Shown: positions 1-5,436 of the stretch, in pieces | Numbering within the stretch: position 1 is the first letter of the stretch | How the letters are laid out: each line of letters starts with the position of its first letter | Assembly: GCA_934444695.1 (NCBI GenBank) | Contig: CAKSDF010000122.1 | Span: 1 to 5,821 of the forward strand | Direction of reading: 5' to 3' | Origin: an uncultured Eubacteriales bacterium | Lineage (GTDB): Bacteria; Bacillota; Clostridia; Oscillospirales; Acutalibacteraceae | DNA length: 5,821 nt | Program-made: the position numbers and the translations under genes | The notes under the pieces: model-generated | What the model saw: the letters and a program-made list of their open reading frames with translations, nothing else | Told to the model about the DNA's origin: nothing | Databases searched by the model: none

Positions 1-69
1 GGCGGATACAACATTCAGGGCAACCACCTCGACGATGCCGGAAACCTTGTTGCATACAGCCTCACTTAA
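1..69 (+). CDS. 3' end of an unrecognised gene (partial)
   Basis: The first frame reads 22 codons, ending in NLVAYSLT, and stops at TAA 67-69. The start lies outside the window. The tail is Gly/Asn/Asp-containing (GNHLDDAGNLVAY) and I cannot assign it to a family. The call as coding rests on the in-frame stop being followed, 85 bp later, by a rho-independent terminator with its T-tract on this strand. The opposite strand is also open over this short stretch, so the strand is not certain. If real, the gene is convergent with sigE. Confidence 0.4.
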   Translation, partial: GGYNIQGNHLDDAGNLVAYSLT

Positions 70-154
70 AGTCAGTCAATTTTCATATAACAGCCTCACC
101 AAAACACACGATTTTTTTGCCTGTATGCAGTAGTCTGAACTTAATTAATAACGC

Positions 155-190
155 AAACTCCCGAAGCAAAACGCCTCGGGAGTTTTTCTT
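155..190 (+). terminator. Rho-independent terminator, possibly bidirectional
   Basis: A perfect 10-bp stem pairs AAACTCCCGA (155-164) with TCGGGAGTTT (176-185) across an 11-nt loop. It runs into a T-tract (183-187, then CTT) on the plus strand, so it most likely ends the gene finishing at 69. Read on the minus strand the same hairpin is followed by the weaker TTTGCGTTATT. It lies 42 bp past the sigE stop and may also terminate spoIIGA-sigE. The rest of 70-231 holds no gene that I can see. Confidence 0.85.
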
Positions 191-231
191 TGCCTTAAAT
201 TTTGATAAATTCAGAACAGATTGGTGAAAGA

Positions 232-936
232 TCATATATTCTGAAGCTCTTTTTTGAGGGATGAGATGATCTTTTTTTCAAGACGGGAAATGTATGACTG
301 AGAAATATCGAGCATATCGGCCACCTGCTTTTGTGTATGCTCCTCCTGTCCGTCCAGTCCGAATCGCATATACATTATCTTTTTATCCCTGCTCGGCAGC
401 TTTTCAAGCACCGCCTTAAGCATCTTGCATTCGTCGTCCTTTTCGACATTAAGCCCCACGGTATCGGGATCTGATCCGAGCACATCCGATAAAAGCAGCT
501 CGTTTCCGTCCCAGTCGGTATTAAGCGGTTCGTCAAGAGACAGCTCACCTTTAAGCTGCGAGGTCTTGCGAATGTACATTAATATTTCGTTTTCGATACA
601 TCGTGAGGCATATGTTGCAAGCTTTATGTTTTTTTCGGGGGAAAAGGTTTTGACTGCTTTTATCAGTCCTATAGTGCCGATAGAGATGATGTCCTCAATG
701 CCCGCCCCTGCCACATCAAATTTCCGCGCAATGTAAACCACAAGCCGCAGATTGTGGACAATAAGCTCCTGTCTGACGCCTTCATCGCCGCTTTTGAGCC
801 GTTCCATTGCCTCGCTTTCCTGCTCCTTTGAAAGGGGCGGCGGAAGGGTGGTCGGACCGAAAATGTAATCCACACGTTTTCCCGTGCAAAACCTTAATCT
901 AATTTTAAACAGCAGCTTTTTCAGAAATTTTATCAC
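232..936 (-). CDS. sigE: RNA polymerase sporulation sigma factor SigE (pro-SigE)
   Basis: This is the early mother-cell sigma factor of sporulation, made as an inactive membrane-associated precursor. The protein is 234 aa, close to the 239 aa of Bacillus SigE. Residues 1-20 form a basic/hydrophobic pro-sequence (MIKFLKKLLFKIRLRF), followed by DYIFGPTTLPPPLS, which aligns with the known SpoIIGA cleavage area. Region 2 is clear: HNLRLVVYIARKF (61-73), EDIISIGTIGLIKAV (81-95) and KLATYASRCIENEILMYIR (105-123). DWDGNELLLSDVLG (141-154) is typical of SigE. Region 4.2 has the helix-turn-helix TQKQVADMLDISQSYISRLEKK (201-222). The start is GTG at 934-936, with AAAGGA about 10 nt upstream. It overlaps the 3' end of spoIIGA by 32 bp, which suggests co-transcription and translational coupling. 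In B. subtilis the operon is driven by Spo0A~P and SigA. Nothing is missing or broken. Confidence 0.97.
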   Translation of the reverse strand: MIKFLKKLLFKIRLRFCTGKRVDYIFGPTTLPPPLSKEQESEAMERLKSGDEGVRQELIVHNLRLVVYIARKFDVAGAGIEDIISIGTIGLIKAVKTFSPEKNIKLATYASRCIENEILMYIRKTSQLKGELSLDEPLNTDWDGNELLLSDVLGSDPDTVGLNVEKDDECKMLKAVLEKLPSRDKKIMYMRFGLDGQEEHTQKQVADMLDISQSYISRLEKKIISSLKKELQNI

Positions 937-1822
937 GGCTCACAGTCCTTTCAAAAATATTTTTTCCAAGCAGCGCCTCCCACTCCCCTGTTTGCTCATC
1001 ACTGAGCGCCACAAGACAGCAATCGGGTCTATATTCTTTTTTTTCATCGAGAATAACTACACTGTCCGGCATAAAAGCGGGCAGCACCCCTTTGGAGCCA
1101 ACCACGCTGTACGGAATCAGCCTGAATCCCTTTAGGTTTCCGGGAAAATCTACGGCAATCTCCGGCTGTTTAAAGCTTTGTTCCTCACCGCCGAAAGAAA
1201 AATCAGAAATGGTGAGATTACATATATATTCCTTTTTTGCAATTATAACAGGGCATTCGGAAAAGCAATCGTAAAGCATATTGCCTGTGTCGAGAAATCC
1301 TTTAAGACTGCTTGTTTGCCCGTTTATTGTTATTTCGACGGTGTACTCAAGGGAAGAAGTTCCCTCATCCTTTGAAAAATGCTTTTTAAGCAGCATCAGA
1401 ACAACATAGCAAACGGCCGATGTGCAAATGAGCAGCAGCGGCGACACATCAAAATATACAACGTCGTTTTTTATTATCATACCTTTAGGTTTAAAGACCG
1501 ACCATATCCCGAAACATATACCCGCATAAGCAAAGGAAACGGCAAAAAATCCGCCGAGCAGCGAGAAAAATCTTTTGCAGCTTCTGAATCCGAAAGCGGT
1601 CAGCACAACCGCCGAGGAAACGGCAAGCCTTAATAACACTCCTAAAAACGCACCCGTTTCGGGAAGAAATACCGCAAGAGAGCAGGCCGAGGCAAGGGCA
1701 TCGGCAAGAAGAAGTCTCAGCGTTCTCGCCCTCTGACGGCAGATTTTTTGGGTGGCGAGCAGGATAAAATAATTAACAATGAAATTAACAAAGATGAGCA
1801 CATCGATATAAATTACCTTCAA
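905..1822 (-). CDS. spoIIGA: Sporulation sigma-E factor-processing peptidase SpoIIGA
   Basis: SpoIIGA is a membrane-embedded aspartic protease that sits in the asymmetric septum and removes the pro-sequence of SigE in the mother cell after a forespore signal. The 305-aa product matches the usual length (309 in B. subtilis). The N-terminal half (about residues 1-150) is hydrophobic with roughly five membrane segments, opening with MKVIYIDVLIFVNF as in the family. The soluble C-terminal half carries the catalytic DTGN at 178-181 (DSGN in Bacillus), within GFLDTGNMLYD, and later RLIPYSVVG (235-243). The start is TTG at 1820-1822. It is chosen because it gives the family N-terminus and has AAGGGG 8 nt upstream; there is no ATG nearby. 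The stop lies inside sigE, so the protease and its substrate form one operon. The start codon overlaps the TGA of a short upstream open frame (TTGA). Confidence 0.96.
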   Translation of the reverse strand: MKVIYIDVLIFVNFIVNYFILLATQKICRQRARTLRLLLADALASACSLAVFLPETGAFLGVLLRLAVSSAVVLTAFGFRSCKRFFSLLGGFFAVSFAYAGICFGIWSVFKPKGMIIKNDVVYFDVSPLLLICTSAVCYVVLMLLKKHFSKDEGTSSLEYTVEITINGQTSSLKGFLDTGNMLYDCFSECPVIIAKKEYICNLTISDFSFGGEEQSFKQPEIAVDFPGNLKGFRLIPYSVVGSKGVLPAFMPDSVVILDEKKEYRPDCCLVALSDEQTGEWEALLGKNIFERTVSRDKISEKAAV

Positions 1823-1983
1823 CGGAATTGCCCCTTCCCCATCGGTATCTCAAGATTAACGGCCAACCCACTGACAGCACTTTCAAGGTCAAGCAACGAC
1901 AGCACGCCCAACAGATTTAAAACGCTTTTTCCGCCGTTAACGGCTTTTTCATTTTAAATATCCATTGCTTTTAAACCGGTCAT
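1819..1983 (-). other. spoIIGA leader with a stop-interrupted open frame
   Basis: Between the putative spoIIGA promoter and its start codon, one frame begins at ATG 1981-1983 (MTGLKAMDI) and meets TAA at 1954-1956. It then stays open for 44 codons (ending MGKGQFR) to TGA 1819-1821, which overlaps the spoIIGA TTG start. No ribosome binding site precedes the ATG. A second ATG at 1950-1952 gives only 11 residues in another frame. I do not recognise the product. It may be chance, a decayed gene, or a leader peptide coupling translation into spoIIGA. Confidence 0.2.
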
Positions 1984-1996
1984 TTTTTCTATAAAA

Positions 1997-2030
1997 ATTA
2001 TACCCCTGTACCTCGGCTTTTTAAGTCGAA
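1997..2030 (-). promoter_or_regulatory. Candidate spoIIGA-sigE promoter
   Basis: A perfect TATAAT lies at 1997-2002 on the minus strand, 175 bp upstream of spoIIGA. The 17-bp position offers only a poor -35 (CTTAAA). TTCGACT, a one-mismatch Spo0A box on the complementary strand (AGTCGAA), lies at 2024-2030, leaving a 21-22 bp gap to the -10. The spoIIG promoter of B. subtilis is known for a similarly long 22-bp spacing and for Spo0A binding over its -35 region, so the layout fits a Spo0A-activated promoter. The caveat is that all of this lies in or beside a terminator-like hairpin whose U-tract could explain the TATAAT. Confidence 0.4.
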
Positions 2031-2041
2031 GTACAGGGGTA
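2001..2041 (-). terminator. Terminator hairpin downstream of the penicillin-binding protein gene
   Basis: Perfect 11-nt arms TACCCCTGTAC (2001-2011) and GTACAGGGGTA (2031-2041) continue, after one mismatch, into a second stem (2013-2019 with 2023-2029, one G-T pair) with a 3-nt loop. On the minus strand it is followed by TAATTTTTAT, a moderate U-tract, so it most likely ends the transcript of the gene stopping at 2202, about 160 bp upstream. On the plus strand no T-run follows. It overlaps the candidate spoIIGA promoter. Confidence 0.7.
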
Positions 2042-2057
2042 GTTTGTCATATTGTTT

Positions 2058-2064
2058 TGTCGAA
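2058..2064 (+). promoter_or_regulatory. Spo0A box (0A box)
   Basis: TGTCGAA is a perfect match to the Spo0A binding consensus TGNCGAA. With its flanks, TTTTGTCGAA (2055-2064), it also matches the longer TTTTGTCRAA form. It is non-coding and upstream of spoIIGA-sigE, a classic Spo0A~P target operon. It lies about 56 bp upstream of the candidate TATAAT, near where an upstream activator site would be expected. Weaker relatives lie at 2043-2049 (TGACAAA, minus strand) and 2024-2030 (AGTCGAA, plus strand), so a cluster is possible. Confidence 0.55.
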
Positions 2065-2090
2065 AAAAGTGCTTTTACCAATGTCACACC

Positions 2091-2162
2091 GATCAATCGG
2101 ATGATTAACTGACTGATCGATTGACTAACTAACCGATTGATTAATTAATCGGTTGGCCGATG
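2091..2162. repeat. Degenerate tetranucleotide (GATT/GACT/AACT-like) tract
   Basis: From 2091 the sequence can be read as 18 consecutive 4-bp units: GATC AATC GGAT GATT AACT GACT GATC GATT GACT AACT AACC GATT GATT AATT AATC GGTT GGCC GATG. Most fit purine-A-pyrimidine-pyrimidine. Period 4 argues against coding. It lies in the 3' untranslated region of the penicillin-binding protein gene, just beyond the Spo0A box as seen from spoIIGA. It looks like an eroded short tandem repeat. Confidence 0.55.
2131..2154. repeat. Perfect inverted repeat within the period-4 tract
   Basis: AACCGATT (2131-2138) and AATCGGTT (2147-2154) are perfect reverse complements around the 8-nt spacer GATTAATT. A smaller related dyad, CCGAT/ATCGG, lies at 2089-2100 with a 2-nt spacer. 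Neither has a T-run, so they are not obvious terminators. Confidence 0.6.
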
Positions 2163-2192
2163 TTTATCTGGCCGTTAGCCGCTTAATCGGCC
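2155..2192. repeat. Third dyad: GGCCGAT / ATCGGCC
   Basis: GGCCGAT at 2155-2161 pairs with ATCGGCC at 2186-2192. A nested GGC/GCC pair lies inside (2170-2172 with 2178-2180). It starts 10 bp beyond the stop codon of the penicillin-binding protein gene in its reading direction, so it could form a stable 3'-end RNA structure upstream of the terminator at 2001-2041. Confidence 0.5.
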
Positions 2193-2201
2193 GCCAAACA
2201 C

Positions 2202-4694
2202 TCAATTGCTCGAAACATCAGAAGCGTCCACCCATTCGTATTCGCTTTCCTTGTATGCGTCGAATGCGGGCTTTGTGATAGGCTCGATCTCAACATACTT
2301 TCCGCCGGCTGGCTCGGGGAAGGAGCTGCTGTCCAAGAGAGTGCTGCCATGTTCGCAAACGGGCGAATAATCGTCCTTGAAGTATCCCATAGCCGTATCG
2401 CCGCAGGATGAGGTGGCGCAAAGACCGGTAGATGTGCAATAAGGTCGATAGCTGACGCTGTCGGAAGGACGGAAATCGCAAAGACTCTTGCTCTTTAAGA
2501 TTTTTGACATTGTTGCCTTCCAGATTACCGGAGAGGGGTTGTAACCGTCACGAACGTTCTTGGAAGCATCATATCCGCACCACACGCCGCTGACGTAATA
2601 GGGTGAGCCACCCACAAACCAGAAGTCATGGTTGTTGTCGGTAGTACCGGTCTTGCCGAAGAGGGGCCAATCGCCTATCTGCGCTCTGGTACCCGTACCG
2701 CCGGTTACAACCGTCTGAAGAATTTTGTTCATAATGGTGGATGTATCTGAGCTGATGACCTGGGAGCCCTGTTCATCCTGCTCGAGAACGACATTTCCGA
2801 AGGTGTCGTAAACAACGGTATATGTGGTGGGTTTATAATAGACGCCGCCGTTGCCGAAGGTGGCGAAGGCTGCCGTCATTTCGGTTACCGAAATACCGTT
2901 GACCGTTCCGCCCAAAGCCATTGAGGAATAGGTCTTGTCGGTGTGGATTCCGCCGTTTTCGTCCTCGTAGCTGTCCACAAGGGTCGATATTCCAAACCGC
3001 CTTGTGAGGAAGTCGAAGCAGGTATCAACACCCAGCTTGTCGGCCATTCGAACGGCGGTGGCGTTATAAGAATTCTGAACGGCATACTGCACCGTTACAT
3101 AAGATCCCGTTCCGCTTTTGGCAGGATAATATGTGTTGTTGCTGAGCTGAAGATGGAAGTCGTAAAGCTTTGAAGAATAGGTAATAAGGTTATTTTCGAT
3201 TCCGGGAGCATACACCGAAATGGGCTTGATGCTCGATCCGGGCTGACGGGTGGTACCGTATGCGCGGTTAAGTGAACGGTTTTCGGTCTTTTCCCCGCGT
3301 CCGCCAACGATTCCCACAATGTGTCCGGTGTAATCCATTATACACTGAGCCGACTGGGGTCTTTCGCCGCTGCCGTTTTCGGGGAAAAGGCTGTCGTCCT
3401 TAAAGGATTCCTCAAGATTCTCCTGAACCTGCTTGTTCATAGTAGAATATATCTTAAGGCCGCCGGAATAGATCATATTTTCGGCCTCGTTGTATGAATA
3501 GTCATACTTTTTCTGAAGGTCGCTTATAACATTTTCAATGACCGTATCGGTGAAATAGTTATTGATTTTTGTTTTGCTGGCGGGATTATCTGAATCGGTG
3601 GGAAGATCACCGGCGCTGCTGGCAAGTACCAAGGTCTCGGACATAGCCTGGTTATACTCGGCCTCGGTAATATATCCGCTGCCCAGCATCTCTTTAAGGC
3701 AGATCTCGCGGCGGATCTTGTTTTCCTCGGGCCCGTCGATGGGGTTTATCTGGTTGGGAGTCTGAATGGTTGCGGCAAGTGAAGCGCATTCGAGCAGCGT
3801 CAGATCCTTGGCCTCTTTGTTGAAATAGTACTTTGCCGCCGTTTCGATTCCATCACATCCGTTTCCGAAATGAACGGTATTGATGTAACACTCGATTATT
3901 GTCGATTTAGTGTATTTGCTTTCAAGATTACGGGCACGAACAATCTCGCGGATTTTACGGTCGGAGGTCTGCTCGTTGTCCTTGGTAAGGTTTTTAACAA
4001 GCTGCTGAGTAATGGTGGAACCGCCCTGCCTGTCACCGTAAAAGTCGAAGAACATATTGAGGAAGGCACTGAAGGTACGTTTCCAGTCAACGCCCTCGTG
4101 GTCGTAAAATCGCTTGTCCTCGATGGATACAATGGCGTTTTCGAGGTAGGGAGAGAAATCCTTGGCATCTACCCATATGCGGTTTTCGGTGCCGTGGAAG
4201 CTGGACATTTCATAGTACTGTTCAATGTCGCTGTCGTAGGCGTAAACAATACTGGTATACTGGAGATTGAGGTTGTTAAGGTCATAAGGAATGCTGCCGT
4301 CCACAAAAGCAAAAACATATACGCCGAAAGCTCCGGCAACAAGGCAAACGGTAATTATACAAATGAGGAAAAGGGACAAAAGCGTTCTTTTGACCCTGCC
4401 CATTTTTTTGCGTTTGCGCTTGCGGCTTTTGCTTGCCGCAGAAGAATATCCCGAAGAAAGACTGATGTCCCTCTCGGTCGTTTCCTTGGGCCTGCCGCTG
4501 TAAATGTCGGTGGACGTATCGAATCCTTCCGACGCGCTTTTATCGGCGCCCGAAAAAATATCCTCCGGTTGTTCACCGAAGATGGAATTAATACTCCAGG
4601 GATCAGATTTGTCGGCGCCCGTTTTCGGACCGTTCAAATTGTCTATGGGCGAAAACTGCTCTGTGTTTCTTTCGCCGTTATTGCGGTTACTCAC
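2202..4694 (-). CDS. Class A penicillin-binding protein (PBP1A family, bifunctional peptidoglycan synthase)
   Basis: The enzyme polymerises lipid II into glycan strands and cross-links the stem peptides on the outer face of the membrane. The product is 830 aa. It has a long Ser/Thr/Asp-rich cytoplasmic tail (1-90), a basic cluster KSRKRKRKK (89-97), and one membrane anchor (about 104-131). The GT51 glycosyltransferase domain has IEDKRFYDHEG (191-201, catalytic Glu192), GGSTITQQL (224-232) and RKIRE (246-250). The transpeptidase domain has SSIK (nucleophile Ser487, Lys490), SYN (542-544) and KTG (681-683). The C-terminal extension carries Cys 739, 753, 759, 764 and 780 around a TGLCATSSCG segment, a pattern I associate with clostridial PBP1A. 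The start is set at GTG 4692-4694 because GGAGG lies 8 nt upstream; the TTG at 4707-4709 lies within the ribosome binding site region. It is a single gene with its own promoter and terminator. A vegetative or sporulation role cannot be told from the sequence; the SigA-type promoter favours vegetative. Confidence 0.95.
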   Translation of the reverse strand: MSNRNNGERNTEQFSPIDNLNGPKTGADKSDPWSINSIFGEQPEDIFSGADKSASEGFDTSTDIYSGRPKETTERDISLSSGYSSAASKSRKRKRKKMGRVKRTLLSLFLICIITVCLVAGAFGVYVFAFVDGSIPYDLNNLNLQYTSIVYAYDSDIEQYYEMSSFHGTENRIWVDAKDFSPYLENAIVSIEDKRFYDHEGVDWKRTFSAFLNMFFDFYGDRQGGSTITQQLVKNLTKDNEQTSDRKIREIVRARNLESKYTKSTIIECYINTVHFGNGCDGIETAAKYYFNKEAKDLTLLECASLAATIQTPNQINPIDGPEENKIRREICLKEMLGSGYITEAEYNQAMSETLVLASSAGDLPTDSDNPASKTKINNYFTDTVIENVISDLQKKYDYSYNEAENMIYSGGLKIYSTMNKQVQENLEESFKDDSLFPENGSGERPQSAQCIMDYTGHIVGIVGGRGEKTENRSLNRAYGTTRQPGSSIKPISVYAPGIENNLITYSSKLYDFHLQLSNNTYYPAKSGTGSYVTVQYAVQNSYNATAVRMADKLGVDTCFDFLTRRFGISTLVDSYEDENGGIHTDKTYSSMALGGTVNGISVTEMTAAFATFGNGGVYYKPTTYTVVYDTFGNVVLEQDEQGSQVISSDTSTIMNKILQTVVTGGTGTRAQIGDWPLFGKTGTTDNNHDFWFVGGSPYYVSGVWCGYDASKNVRDGYNPSPVIWKATMSKILKSKSLCDFRPSDSVSYRPYCTSTGLCATSSCGDTAMGYFKDDYSPVCEHGSTLLDSSSFPEPAGGKYVEIEPITKPAFDAYKESEYEWVDASDVSSN

Positions 4695-4702
4695 TAATTC
4701 TG

Positions 4703-4707
4703 CCTCC
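4703..4707 (-). promoter_or_regulatory. Ribosome binding site that decides the PBP start
   Basis: GGAGG on the minus strand sits 8 nt before GTG 4692-4694. A start at the upstream TTG (4707-4709), which would add 5 residues, would place this site inside the coding region, with no other good site before it. Confidence 0.8.
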
Positions 4708-4844
4708 AATCAAGCGGATAAAGCAACTTACTTGCAAATATATCAAAGCCTTTAAAGAGAATTTCAGCCCTCAAAAGCATTTATTTTCAAAGTCTGAAAG
4801 CCGTAATCTCCACGTTTTATTTCAAAGCACATTACGACACTCAC

Positions 4845-4873
4845 ATTATACCACAACATTTACCCTTTGTGTA
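4845..4873 (-). promoter_or_regulatory. SigA-type extended -10 promoter for the PBP gene
   Basis: On the minus strand TGGTATAAT gives a perfect -10 (4845-4850) with an extended TG. A 17-bp spacer separates it from TACACA (4868-4873), which matches the TTGACA consensus at 4 of 6 positions. Transcription would begin near 4838, giving a leader of about 145 nt before GTG 4694. No riboswitch or attenuator is evident in the leader. Confidence 0.65.
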
Positions 4874-5049
4874 TAACAATTTTTTAACCGGCTTAAAATT
4901 CATTGTTTCTTAAAAAATTCTCATTGTATTAAAAGCGGCAATCACGCCATTCCTCGCATCCGGCCGCATTTTGCGTATATTTTGCCGTTTTTTGTTCAAT
5001 TACATTGTGTGTCGCGGTTAATACGGCGCTTTTTGAAAATAATAAAGAC
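4874..5049. other. Divergent intergenic region with no clear plus-strand promoter
   Basis: This AT-rich stretch between the PBP promoter and the BofC-like gene must hold the promoter for the plus-strand genes. The best candidates are weak: TTGTTT (4903-4908) with TATTAA (4927-4932), and CGTATATT (4974-4981), which resembles a SigE -10 (6 of 8) but lacks a matching -35. No RNA gene or repeat is apparent. Confidence 0.3.
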
Positions 5050-5057
5050 GAGGTGAT
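5050..5057 (+). promoter_or_regulatory. Ribosome binding site for the BofC-like gene
   Basis: GAGGTGAT is a near-full match to the anti-Shine-Dalgarno complement. It lies 4 nt before TTG 5062, with its GAGG core 8 nt away. It selects this TTG rather than the in-frame TTG at 5005, which has no such site. Confidence 0.8.
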
Positions 5058-5061
5058 AGAA

Positions 5062-5391
5062 TTGCGAAAAAAACCGCCTGTATTTTTCATTTTCTTTTTG
5101 CTAACCGTTTTGTTTGCCGTTATTGTTCTATTTACTCAAACGGCCGGGGATGAAACAGCCTCTCCCCTTCCGCCGTCCGGCCTTTCGGGCAATCCATCGC
5201 CCATGTATGTTATGAAAAGCTACGGCGAGATAATCGGAATATATAATTACGGCGAAAATGAGCCTGTAAAACTCGTTAATGTGACCGTAAGAAAGCTGCC
5301 CAAACAGGATATCGACAGTCTCGAAAAAGGAATCGAAATATATTCAAAGGACGAACTCAACAGTCTTTTGGAGGATTTCGATCAAAAATAA
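5062..5391 (+). CDS. Small membrane-anchored protein with a BofC C-terminal-like domain
   Basis: The 109-aa product starts at TTG 5062 and has a positively charged start (RKKPP), one membrane segment (about residues 6-25), a Pro/Ser/Gly-rich linker, and a C-terminal domain from about residue 48. That domain contains YGEIIGIYNYGE, then VTVRKLPKQD, LEKGIEIYSKDEL and LLEDF. This order (G-x-I...LP..D...L..GI...EL..LLED) resembles, from memory, the BofC C-terminal domain of Firmicutes. In B. subtilis BofC is a forespore-made protein that restrains SpoIVB and so delays pro-SigK processing. The Bacillus protein is larger (about 170 aa) and has an extra N-terminal domain not seen here. The gene ends 45 bp before sigK on the same strand, so the context supports a role in SigK control. 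The domain call is by eye; a general secreted or anchored protein is the alternative. Confidence 0.55.
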   Translation: MRKKPPVFFIFFLLTVLFAVIVLFTQTAGDETASPLPPSGLSGNPSPMYVMKSYGEIIGIYNYGENEPVKLVNVTVRKLPKQDIDSLEKGIEIYSKDELNSLLEDFDQK

Positions 5392-5398
5392 AGGACTT

Positions 5399-5427
5399 GC
5401 AAATTCCGCCGTCTTTCATCATAAACT
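5399..5427 (+). promoter_or_regulatory. Candidate SigE-type promoter just before sigK
   Basis: GCAAATT (5399-5405) matches the SigE -35 consensus KMATATT at 6 of 7 positions. CATAAACT (5420-5427) matches the -10 consensus CATACAHT at 7 of 8, and the 14-bp spacer is standard. SigE transcription of sigK is established in Bacillus. The difficulty is that initiation near 5433-5436 would leave almost no leader before the sigK start and would remove the GGGTGAT element. It could be coincidence or give a nearly leaderless mRNA. Confidence 0.35.
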
Positions 5428-5436
5428 GTATGGGTG

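Noticed and set aside
425..736. A 103-codon plus-strand open frame over sigE
   Set aside because: It is antisense to well-conserved sigma region 2 and the linker, has low-complexity Ser-rich content, and no supporting start site.
1266..1296. A Spo0A-box-like TGTCGAG inside spoIIGA
   Set aside because: It has one mismatch, lies within coding sequence, and has no promoter context, so it is likely chance.
3870..4697. A 275-codon open frame on the plus strand
   Set aside because: It lies entirely antisense to the conserved glycosyltransferase and N-terminal part of the PBP gene, has no recognisable domain, and is explained as a shadow of that gene's codon use.
4974..4981. CGTATATT as a SigE -10 for the BofC-like gene
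   Set aside because: It matches only 6 of 8 consensus positions, and nothing resembling the -35 element lies 13-15 bp upstream.
5005..5061. Upstream TTG start (5005) adding 19 residues to the BofC-like protein
   Set aside because: No ribosome binding site precedes it, and GAGGTGAT at 5050-5057 clearly serves TTG 5062, which puts a basic N-terminus directly before the membrane segment.
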